Shown piece by piece: positions 17,429 to 24,592 of a stretch of DNA of 64,000 bases; position 1 is the first letter of the stretch, and the number at the start of each line of letters is the position of its first letter. Source of the stretch: Sedimenticola_A sp040506425 (GTDB lineage Bacteria > Pseudomonadota > Gammaproteobacteria > Chromatiales > Chromatiaceae); the NCBI GenBank assembly GCA_965224515.1, contig OZ245051.1:4008055-4072054 (forward strand), written 5' to 3'. The notes under the pieces were generated by a model that saw nothing but the letters and a program-made list of their open reading frames with translations, was not told the DNA's origin and ran no database searches. Made by a program: the position numbers and the translations under genes.

Positions 17429-18343
17429 ATGAAAGATACGCCTAGTAACGGCACCATCCAGAATTTCGATGGAAAAGACTGCATCTATTACGATGGTTAC
17501 TGGATCAGGAACTACGACATACCTGAGGACACCCTTGCCAATCGCAAGCGACTGATTGACAGCCTTACCCGCCGCACTTTTCATCACACAGAAGCGGGCA
17601 TCAACACCCCGGGAGACAAGCTTGAATCTGCCAGGGAAGCTTTCGAGAGCGAGTCTGACCCGGCAAAGAAAAGGGTCAATGGTGCGATGCTCGCGGGCGC
17701 CCTGTTCAACCGGGCAACGGACATCTTTACCGCCATCGTTGATCTGGAGGAGAAAGGGGTAAGGATCAGCCGAAGTAACGAGCTGATGCGTCAATGCGCT
17801 GACTGTTTCAAACAGGCACTTGAGCTGGGCAAGCAGGTCAAGCACTACAGTGGTCAGGAAGGTATTGATGAACTCTGGGGTGAACCGCTGAAGGCTTTCA
17901 GCCAACCCCTCGCCACACTGTTTGAATCCCGCTATCGCAAAATCGCTGCAAGCATGCGGGACATCGAGAGCATCTCCGACACACTCAAGGAAACACTCTG
18001 TGGAGACGCACTGTTTTCTGACGTCCGCGGTTTGATTGAAGATTATGCAACCTCAGCCAAGCGCCAGATTGAGACGATGAAGAGCGACACCAATTTCTTC
18101 AAGGTCTGGCCTGAATTCATAGCCGCCAGGGAAGCCCTGGAGCGCTTCCGACCGGCATCCACGGAATCTGCGACCTCCGAGCTGCATAACAGAATAGAAC
18201 AGGGCACCAAGTTAATTGCCTCGGGCGCTGCTCTTATCACCTATCTCTCAGAGGCCCGGGTACCCATGCCAAAGAGCTCCGAACAGTTTCTGATGCAGTG
18301 TGAATCGTACAAGCGATTACCTGTTTCGATCGACAAGGGATAA
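17429..18343 (+). CDS. Unknown cytoplasmic protein, first gene of kinase operon
   Basis: A 304-aa protein that I do not recognise. It has no signal peptide or membrane segment. The first ~50 residues (TIQNFDGKDCIYYDGYWIRNYDIP) may form a small beta module; the rest is predicted to be mostly helical and rich in charge, for example AREAFESESDPAKKRVNGA and IEDYATSAKRQIETMKSD. The downstream Ser/Thr kinase begins within a few bases of its TAA, so the two are almost certainly made together, and it may be the kinase's substrate or scaffold. That is inference from position only. Confidence 0.72.
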   Translation: MKDTPSNGTIQNFDGKDCIYYDGYWIRNYDIPEDTLANRKRLIDSLTRRTFHHTEAGINTPGDKLESAREAFESESDPAKKRVNGAMLAGALFNRATDIFTAIVDLEEKGVRISRSNELMRQCADCFKQALELGKQVKHYSGQEGIDELWGEPLKAFSQPLATLFESRYRKIAASMRDIESISDTLKETLCGDALFSDVRGLIEDYATSAKRQIETMKSDTNFFKVWPEFIAAREALERFRPASTESATSELHNRIEQGTKLIASGAALITYLSEARVPMPKSSEQFLMQCESYKRLPVSIDKG

Positions 18344-18348
18344 GCACC

Positions 18349-19635
18349 ATCGAACAGCTGAACCGCACCACAATCGGCAAATTCCAGATTCAGAAACTGA
18401 TCGGGGAAGGGGCCACCGCATCGGTGTATCTTGCCCACGATGCATTCAATGGCGATAAGGTTGCCATCAAGATCGCCAACCAGGGTGTATTCGAGGATCC
18501 CGTTCACGGACAACGCTTCAGAAAAATGTTCATGAACGAGGCGAGCCTGGCGGGCAAACTGCGTCATCCCCATATCGCCACCGTACTGGATGCAGGCTCT
18601 GAGAACAGTTACCAGTACATCGTCATGGAGTATGTGCCGGGCGACACCCTGAAGGCCCACTGCAAACCCGAAACCCTGTTGCCGGTTGATGACATACTGG
18701 AGATCATATTCAAGTGCTGCAATGCGCTGGATTACGCACACCAGCAGGGACTTATCCACCGCGACATCAAGCCGGCCAACCTGCTCTTCACCGAAGGTAC
18801 AGACGTTAAAATAAGTGACTTTGGGACAGCCTTGATGATGGATTCTGACCTGACCCAGATCATGGATGTGGTCGGCACTCCCAACTACATGCCTCCAGAG
18901 CAGGTCAACGGCGGCAAGGTCACCATACAATCCGACATCTACTCCCTCGGAGTGGTCATGTACCAGTTGCTGAGCGGGAAACTGCCGTTCCAGGCAAACA
19001 ACCAGTTCGACCTGATCCATAAAATCACCAGTGAAGCCCCCCCCGCTCTTGATTCTGTCCGCTCAGGACTTCCCCCGGAGGTAGCGCAGATCGTCAGCCG
19101 GTGTCTTGAAAAGAATCCGTCAGAGCGTTACATCACATGCTCTGATCTTGCCACTGACATCGCACGGGTGCATGAAAAACTGCTGCCTGCCCAATCCAGC
19201 GCCAGCGACAGTCAGAAATTCAACACGCTGAAGACCTTGAGGTTCTTCAACAGTTTTACGGATACAGAGCTGTGGGAGATCATCCGTATCAGCAAATGGC
19301 ACCGCTTCAGCGCCGGCACGATACTGCTCAACGAGGGAAAGATCGGTGGTTCGCTGTTTATCCTCGCCTCGGGCGAGGCACGCATTATGAAGAACGATAA
19401 GTTTCTTGGCCTGGTTGAAACCGGCCACTGTTTCGGTGAGATGGCCTATATCAGCGGACAGAAGAAGCCACGCAGCGCCAGTGTTATCAGTGATACCAAG
19501 GTTACTGTCCTGAAGATCAAGAACGAGGCACTGCAGAAGGCATCAGACCCTCTGCAGACAAAATTCAACAAGGAGCTCCTCCACACCATGGCCCAGCGCC
19601 TGGAGAAGACCTCGCTGATGGCCACCGTGCTATGA
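18349..19635 (+). CDS. Ser/Thr protein kinase with C-terminal cyclic-nucleotide-binding domain (non-canonical start)
   Basis: A Hanks-type kinase, about 428 aa. Counting from 18349: Gly-rich loop GEGATASV (19-26), Lys41 in VAIKIAN, HRDIKPAN (137-144), DFG (157-159), and GTPNYMPPEQ in the activation segment, so it should be active. Residues ~295-425 form a cyclic-nucleotide-binding domain with FGEMA and PRSASV holding the expected Glu and Arg. The first ordinary start (GTG 18424) would remove the Gly-rich loop. The frame opens after a TGA at 18301 and offers only ATC, ATT, ATA or CTG. ATC 18349 is chosen because AAGGG lies 9 bp upstream. There is no membrane segment, unlike many bacterial PASTA kinases. 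Operon: unknown protein-kinase-RDD-SprT. Confidence 0.85.
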   Translation: MEQLNRTTIGKFQIQKLIGEGATASVYLAHDAFNGDKVAIKIANQGVFEDPVHGQRFRKMFMNEASLAGKLRHPHIATVLDAGSENSYQYIVMEYVPGDTLKAHCKPETLLPVDDILEIIFKCCNALDYAHQQGLIHRDIKPANLLFTEGTDVKISDFGTALMMDSDLTQIMDVVGTPNYMPPEQVNGGKVTIQSDIYSLGVVMYQLLSGKLPFQANNQFDLIHKITSEAPPALDSVRSGLPPEVAQIVSRCLEKNPSERYITCSDLATDIARVHEKLLPAQSSASDSQKFNTLKTLRFFNSFTDTELWEIIRISKWHRFSAGTILLNEGKIGGSLFILASGEARIMKNDKFLGLVETGHCFGEMAYISGQKKPRSASVISDTKVTVLKIKNEALQKASDPLQTKFNKELLHTMAQRLEKTSLMATVL

Positions 19636-19660
19636 CAGGCCGCGCCATAGGGTTATCCCT

Positions 19661-20098
19661 ATGAATCCGGAATGCCGGCTAAACCATGCCTCCCCCTTGA
19701 AACGCCTGGCGGCAACCGCTATCGACCTCGGTATTCTGACGGTGATTCTGATCCCGTTACTGATCGCCATATCACAAGGTGGGATGGAGAGTCCCTGGCC
19801 TTACATCCTGAACGCCTTGCCTGCCTGGCTGCTTGTTGCAGGGGGCAACCTCTACATCCTGGACAGCAGCGGGCAGACCTTCGGAAAACGTTTGATGAAA
19901 ATCAGAATCGTCGCTCTTGACGGTTCACGGGCGCCATTTTTTAAACTGCTGTTGATCCGCTACCTCCCCTTCGCCCTGACGCTGTCGATACCCTATATAG
20001 GCCCGCTGGTGATGGCTGCGCTGGCGGTCACCGTTTTCAGGAATGGGCAGCAGGGGTTTCACGATCGCCTTGCAGGTACGTACGTCATCAGGACATGA
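19661..20098 (+). CDS. RDD family membrane protein
   Basis: A 145-aa inner-membrane protein of the RDD family. It shows the RLAATAIDLGILTVILIP first segment with the Arg-Asp pair, SGQTFGKRLMKIRIV in the middle, and the terminal GFHDRLAGTYVI. Three or four transmembrane helices are seen. RDD proteins are thought to transport ions or compatible solutes, but most have no assigned role. It starts 25 bp after the kinase stop, and its TGA overlaps the ATG of the SprT gene, so it belongs to the kinase operon and could be a phosphorylated membrane partner. Confidence 0.88.
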   Translation: MNPECRLNHASPLKRLAATAIDLGILTVILIPLLIAISQGGMESPWPYILNALPAWLLVAGGNLYILDSSGQTFGKRLMKIRIVALDGSRAPFFKLLLIRYLPFALTLSIPYIGPLVMAALAVTVFRNGQQGFHDRLAGTYVIRT

Positions 20099-20592
20099 AC
20101 AACCCATTACACAAGGCAGCATCTGATCAGGTGGATCGCCTGCTGAACAAGGCACGGGATCACTACGACCACCCCATGCCCCTGGTGGAGATCCGCTTCG
20201 ACCTAAAAGGGACCACCGCAGGCCAGGCCAGGATGTGGCCATGTACCAGCCCCCTCATCCGTTTTAACAGTCAGTTGCTGGAGGCCAACCCCGAGACCTT
20301 TCTGGAAAGAACCGTACCCCATGAAGTGGCCCACCTGGTGACCTGTACCCTCCACGGTAACCGGATCAAACCTCATGGTGAAGAGTGGAAGGCGGTGATG
20401 TCCCTGTTCGGTGCCGAGGCGTCACGCTGTCACAGTTATGACACAAGTCAAACACAACAACGACGGCTGCAACGCTTCGATTACCGCTGCGACTGCCGCA
20501 GCCATGAACTGACCAGTATCCGTCACAATAGGGTCCAACAGGGTCAACGCTACTACTGCAAATCGTGCAGGCAGATCCTGGTACCCGGCTGA
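20095..20592 (+). CDS. SprT-like zinc metalloprotease family protein
   Basis: A 165-aa protein of the SprT/Spartan-like family. The zinc site HEVAHLVT (His, Glu, His, about residues 80-84) is followed by the third ligand region HGEEW, and the C-terminal zinc ribbon has CDCRSHE and CKSCRQIL. In eukaryotes the related SPRTN cuts DNA-protein crosslinks; bacterial SprT is poorly characterised. It overlaps the RDD stop by ATGA, which indicates translational coupling. It is cytosolic, since no signal peptide is visible. Confidence 0.88.
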   Translation: MNNPLHKAASDQVDRLLNKARDHYDHPMPLVEIRFDLKGTTAGQARMWPCTSPLIRFNSQLLEANPETFLERTVPHEVAHLVTCTLHGNRIKPHGEEWKAVMSLFGAEASRCHSYDTSQTQQRRLQRFDYRCDCRSHELTSIRHNRVQQGQRYYCKSCRQILVPG

Positions 20593-20677
20593 CAGTAAAT
20601 CAATCGTAGACCGGTACCCGGAAATCATTAAAACTACAGGTCATCGCGACCCAGCACATCAAACAGAGCCTCTCCAC

Positions 20678-22198
20678 GTGCCTAAGATAATCCTCTCAAC
20701 CCTGAATGCGCGCTACAGTCACAGCGCCCTTGGTCTTCGCTACCTGCTGGTCAATATGGGCGCGTTAGAGCAGGAGACGGCGATCCGTGAATTCACACTG
20801 GAGAAATGGGCAACCGATATCGCCGAACAGCTCCTTGCCGAGTCACCCGAGATTATCGGGTTCGGTGTCTATATCTGGAATATCCAGGAGACCACCCGGC
20901 TGGTGGGTGTGCTTAAATCAGTGGCACCGGGGGTAAAGATCGTTCTGGGCGGGCCCGAGGTGAGCTACGAATGGGATAAACAGCCCATCGTTGAAATGGC
21001 CGACTACGTGATTACAGGCCAGGCAGATCACGCTTTCAGGGAGCTCTGTGTAGAACTTCTGGATCGCAATACCCCGGACGAAAAGATCCTTCAGCCCCCA
21101 CCACCGGACCTTAAAACCCTCACCCTTCCCTATCGCGCCTACAGTGATGATGACATCGCCAACCGGGTGATCTACGTGGAGGCGTCCAGGGGCTGCCCCT
21201 TCAAATGCGAGTTCTGCCTGTCGGCCCTGGACAAGACCAGCTGGCCGTTTCATCTGCCCTCTTTTCTGGAGCAGATGGAGAACCTCTACAACCGTGGAGT
21301 GCGCCATTTCAAATTCGTGGACCGCACCTTCAACCTGGACGTGAAGAGCAGCAATGCAATCCTGGAGTTTTTTCTCCAGCGCATGGACGACAAGCTGTTC
21401 CTCCATTTCGAGGTGATACCCGACCGTCTGCCCGAAGCACTCAAGTCCACGCTCCAGCGTTTCCCCCCGGGTTCACTGCAACTGGAGATCGGCATTCAGA
21501 GTTTCAATCCGGATGTACAGCAGTTGATCAGCCGCAGACAGAACGATGAAAAAAGCGGTGAGAATCTTCGCTGGCTGAGGCAGCACAGCCCCGCCCACCT
21601 ACATGCCGATCTCATCATCGGCCTGCCAGGAGAGGATATGGCGAGCTTTGCCGAGGGCTTTGACAGGCTCTATGCCATGAATCCCCACGAAATACAGGTG
21701 GGCATACTGAAGCGCCTGCGGGGCGCTCCGATCCATTGCCACAGCAAAACACATCAGCTCTGCTTCAAGCCCGACCCACCCTACGATATTCTGAGTACCG
21801 ACTGCATCGACTTCGCCACCATGCAGCGGCTCAACCGGTTTGCACGATACTGGGATATGGTTGCCAATTCCGGGCGCTTCAGAAGCAGCCTTCCCCATAT
21901 CCTGGGAGAGTCGCCCTTCGAGAGATTTCTCTCCCTCAGCGATTGGCAGTTCGAGCACACCGGACAGGTGCATCGCTTTGCCCTGAAGCGACTGTTTGAT
22001 CTCTTGTATGAAGGCATGACAGGCGTGTTGGGAACCGACCCGGAGGTGGCTGAAAACGCTTTGAGAGAGGATTACCAGAAAGCATCCCTGAAAGGCCTCC
22101 CTGCTTTTATGCTGAAACCGGGAGTCAAGCTGAACGAAAGCAGCAACAATGAAACACCACTCTGCGGCCCGACCAGGCAATCACGGCACAGAGAATAG
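20678..22198 (+). CDS. B12-binding-domain radical SAM protein (DUF4080 type)
   Basis: A 506-aa protein. Residues ~1-140 form a B12-binding-like Rossmann domain (LNARYSHSALGLRYL, KIVLGGPEVSYEW), and ~165-370 a radical SAM domain with the 4Fe-4S motif CPFKCEFC (Cys spacing 3 and 2). The rest is the DUF4080 C-terminal domain. Members may methylate or rearrange an unknown substrate using cobalamin and SAM; none is assigned here. The start is GTG at 20678 with a weak SD, chosen because the conserved PKIILSTLNARYSH follows directly. It lies 85 bp after SprT and may be co-transcribed. Confidence 0.88.
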   Translation: MPKIILSTLNARYSHSALGLRYLLVNMGALEQETAIREFTLEKWATDIAEQLLAESPEIIGFGVYIWNIQETTRLVGVLKSVAPGVKIVLGGPEVSYEWDKQPIVEMADYVITGQADHAFRELCVELLDRNTPDEKILQPPPPDLKTLTLPYRAYSDDDIANRVIYVEASRGCPFKCEFCLSALDKTSWPFHLPSFLEQMENLYNRGVRHFKFVDRTFNLDVKSSNAILEFFLQRMDDKLFLHFEVIPDRLPEALKSTLQRFPPGSLQLEIGIQSFNPDVQQLISRRQNDEKSGENLRWLRQHSPAHLHADLIIGLPGEDMASFAEGFDRLYAMNPHEIQVGILKRLRGAPIHCHSKTHQLCFKPDPPYDILSTDCIDFATMQRLNRFARYWDMVANSGRFRSSLPHILGESPFERFLSLSDWQFEHTGQVHRFALKRLFDLLYEGMTGVLGTDPEVAENALREDYQKASLKGLPAFMLKPGVKLNESSNNETPLCGPTRQSRHRE

Positions 22199-22254
22199 AC
22201 TGAATATCAAGGCGCTGGTTGAACACTGAATCAGATGCGGGCCATTGATTCTAT

Positions 22255-22317
22255 GTAGGTCGGGCTTCAGTCCGACACGCCGGGCTCTTGTGCCCGGAGG
22301 GTAGAAGCCCGACCTAC
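22255..22317. repeat. Dispersed GTAG palindrome, copy 3
   Basis: The most regular copy: GTAGGTCGGGCTTCAGTCC at one end and GAAGCCCGACCTAC at the other, with CCGGGCTCTTGTGCCCGG inside. It lies between the ends of the convergent radical SAM and MerR genes. Confidence 0.8.
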
Positions 22318-22391
22318 AGGTGTTTTGAACGTTTTCAGAACCAGCCTCAACACACAAACAGGGCTAAAAACGATTACCGGGTGGATCTATC

Positions 22392-22775
22392 TCAATCTTT
22401 AAGCTCTTTGAGTGACTTCCTGGCCTCTTTCTCCAGCCCCTTCATCTCGTCCAATACCACTTCGATATCCTGCATCTGCTGCTCCAGCATGGCCCGGTGT
22501 TCACTGATCTTCTCAAGCAGATACTGCAGCTGTCCCTTCTTGCCCGGGTCGGTATCGTAGAGTTCGAACAGCTCCTTGATCTCCGACAGGGAGAAACCGA
22601 GGCGTTTGCCACGAAGAATCAATTTAAGGCGAACGCGGTCACGATCCGAATAGATCCTGCTGCGCCCCTTTCGTTTGGGGGCAATCAGGTCCTGGTCTTC
22701 ATAAAACCGTATGGCACGTGGAGTAATATCGTACTCTTTTGCCAATTCAGAGATGGTGTAGGTTGTTTCTTTCAT
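22392..22775 (-). CDS. MerR-family regulator, LiuR-like
   Basis: A 127-aa transcription factor. Its N-terminal winged helix-turn-helix (YTISELAKEYDITPRAIRFY) and the signature RVRLKLILRGKRLGFSLSEI closely resemble LiuR, the MerR-type regulator of leucine/isovalerate and branched-chain catabolism in proteobacteria. The C-terminal half is a dimerisation coiled coil. It lacks the cysteines of metal-sensing MerR proteins. No liu catabolic genes are in the window, so the target is unknown. The gene stands alone. Confidence 0.85.
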   Translation of the reverse strand: MKETTYTISELAKEYDITPRAIRFYEDQDLIAPKRKGRSRIYSDRDRVRLKLILRGKRLGFSLSEIKELFELYDTDPGKKGQLQYLLEKISEHRAMLEQQMQDIEVVLDEMKGLEKEARKSLKELKD

Positions 22776-22868
22776 TGCATCGTCAACGAGGCCGGATCAG
22801 GGCCCATAAAATACCGGGGGTAGTGCATCCCTACAAGTGGTTTTGACTTCAAGAAGAGACGTCTGTGC

Positions 22869-23183
22869 TCAGGCGTAGCCGTCAAAGCCCAGGATTCTGC
22901 TCAGTTGTTCCCGCTCCTCGGACTCTTCCAGGGCGCGGTATGCACGCAGAGCCATCCTGCTGCGCGCGCTGTCACCTTCTGCACCATGCATCCGGTTCTG
23001 GAGTAGCTCGGCCCGGGTTTCAATGCCGGCCCTGGCGTTGGGATCGATGGTAAGCGGTACCTGCTGCTGCCGGGTCGGTTGGTTCTTGCCGTCGTTGGTC
23101 TGGGTTGACTGGTTGACCGGCACCAGCGCCTGGGATGCCGAGGCGGCAACAAACGTACTGGTAATCTGGTCAATCGATCCCAT
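22869..23183 (-). CDS. Hypothetical protein
   Basis: A 104-aa protein of no recognised family. The first half is Ser/Thr/Gln-rich and probably disordered (TFVAASASQALVPVNQSTQT). The second half (RSRMALRAYRALEESEEREQ, then LSRILGFDGYA) is predicted helical, and this well-formed C-terminus suggests a real gene. No signal peptide. It lies 45 bp before the end of the HIT gene on the same strand and may be transcribed with the HIT-recR-ybaB-dnaX group. Confidence 0.6.
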   Translation of the reverse strand: MGSIDQITSTFVAASASQALVPVNQSTQTNDGKNQPTRQQQVPLTIDPNARAGIETRAELLQNRMHGAEGDSARSRMALRAYRALEESEEREQLSRILGFDGYA

Positions 23184-23228
23184 AACCTGAGCCTGTCAGC
23201 TTGAGAGCGGATCAGCTCTGCTCCAACC

Positions 23229-23573
23229 CTAGCCCGGAGGCCATTTCATCTGCCGGCCGCCAATCAGGTGCAGGTGCAGGTGAAACACCTCCTGTCCACC
23301 GTCACGGTTGCAGTTGAACACGGTACGGTATCCCGTCCCTGCAATCCCCTCCTGTCTCGCCACGTCCGTTGCTGCCAGGTAGAGTTTGCCGATCAGGCCG
23401 GCATCAACACGACCGATATCGTTCAGGGTGGCAATATGGCGCTTGGGTATAATGACCACGTGCACCGGAGCCTGGGGATTGATATCCCGGAAGGCCAGCA
23501 CCTCTTCATCCTCAAAAACCACCTCCGGAACAATCTCGCCGGAGGCCATCTTACAGAACAGACACTCTTCCAT
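23229..23573 (-). CDS. hinT: HIT-family purine nucleoside phosphoramidase (HinT type)
   Basis: A 114-aa histidine-triad protein that hydrolyses adenosine/guanosine phosphoramidates. The ATG at 23573, with AGGTGA 6 bp upstream, begins MEECLFCKMASGEI, the normal HinT N-terminus; the longer frame to 23711 would overlap the recR end. The metal-like CxxC (ECLFCK) and the triad HLHLHLIGG at the C-terminus are both present. Cytosolic. It follows recR by 49 bp. Confidence 0.93.
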   Translation of the reverse strand: MEECLFCKMASGEIVPEVVFEDEEVLAFRDINPQAPVHVVIIPKRHIATLNDIGRVDAGLIGKLYLAATDVARQEGIAGTGYRTVFNCNRDGGQEVFHLHLHLIGGRQMKWPPG

Positions 23574-23622
23574 TATGGTCACCTGATTATGTGTTTTTTC
23601 CTGTCTATTCCACAAGAATAGC

Positions 23623-24219
23623 TCAAAAATCCTGCCTTCCGGAAAAGGCGTGTGACAGGGTACCCCCGTCCACGTACTCAAGGTCCCCCCCCAGGGGCAC
23701 CCCGTGGGCAATTCGGGTCACGCGTATGTCCCGCTCCCTGGCCATCTCCCCGATATAGTGGGCAGTGGCCTCTCCCTCCACGGTTGGGTTCGTGGCCAGG
23801 ATCAGCTCCTTGACCATCCGCTCGGCCATCACCTCAGACAGACGATCCAGACCGATCTCCCGCGGCCCGATACCATCCAGGGGTGAGAGGTGTCCGCCCA
23901 GCACGAAGTAACGCCCCCGGTAGTCGGTAGCCTGTTCGATGGCAACAACCTCGGCCGGTGTCTCGACCACGCAGAGTTGGGAGTCATCCCTGCGCGGGTT
24001 GGTACAGAGGTTGCAGATCTCCGTCTCGCTGAAGGTGCGGCAACGCTTGCAATGGCCAATGTTGTCCATCGCCTCGGCAAGTACCCCCGCAAGATGACGG
24101 CCGCCATCGCGGTCCCGCTCAAGCAGGTAAAAAGCCATCCGTTGTGCAGACTTTGGCCCCACCCCGGGCAGGCAGCGCAGAGCTTCCATCAACTGATCGA
24201 GCAGGGGCAATCTCGACAT
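23623..24219 (-). CDS. recR: Recombination mediator RecR
   Basis: Works with RecO to load RecA on gapped DNA. The 198-aa chain has the helix-hairpin-helix (LRCLPGVGPKSAQRMAFYLL), the four-cysteine zinc finger (HCKRCRTFSE, ICNLC), and a Toprim domain (LCVVETPAEVVAIE, YFVLGGHLSPLDGIG). Full length. It starts 3 bp after the ybaB stop, the usual dnaX-ybaB-recR operon. Confidence 0.97.
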   Translation of the reverse strand: MSRLPLLDQLMEALRCLPGVGPKSAQRMAFYLLERDRDGGRHLAGVLAEAMDNIGHCKRCRTFSETEICNLCTNPRRDDSQLCVVETPAEVVAIEQATDYRGRYFVLGGHLSPLDGIGPREIGLDRLSEVMAERMVKELILATNPTVEGEATAHYIGEMARERDIRVTRIAHGVPLGGDLEYVDGGTLSHAFSGRQDF

Positions 24220-24222
24220 AGG

Positions 24223-24546
24223 TCAGAACGGCATCTTGAAGCCTGGAGGCAGTCCCATGCCCGAGGTCAGTCCGGACATGCTCTCCTGGGTCTTTTCGGC
24301 CACCCGCTGAACTGCAGAGTTCACCGCGGCGGCAACCAGGTCCTCCAGCATCTCCTTGTCGTCGCCCATCAGGCTGTCGTCAATCTCGATGCGGCGCACC
24401 TCGTGCTTGCCGTTGAGGGTCACCTTGACCAAGCCACCGCCTGCTTCTCCGGTCACCTCTTCCTGGGCAAGACGCTCCTGCGCCTTCTGCATTTCGGCCT
24501 GCATCTTCTGGGCCTGTTTCATCATGTTGCCTAATCCACCTTTCAT
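24223..24546 (-). CDS. ybaB: YbaB/EbfC nucleoid-associated protein
   Basis: A 107-aa DNA-binding nucleoid protein. Typical N-terminal MKGGLGNMMKQAQKMQAEMQ coiled coil, then VKVTLNGKHEVRRIEID and a Gly/Met-rich tail ending PPGFKMPF. It lies between dnaX and recR, as in most gammaproteobacteria. SD-like GAGGT lies upstream of the ATG. Confidence 0.96.
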   Translation of the reverse strand: MKGGLGNMMKQAQKMQAEMQKAQERLAQEEVTGEAGGGLVKVTLNGKHEVRRIEIDDSLMGDDKEMLEDLVAAAVNSAVQRVAEKTQESMSGLTSGMGLPPGFKMPF

Positions 24547-24592
24547 AGGGGGTACCTCTTCTTTGAATTCATCAATAACAGCTTTATAAAAA

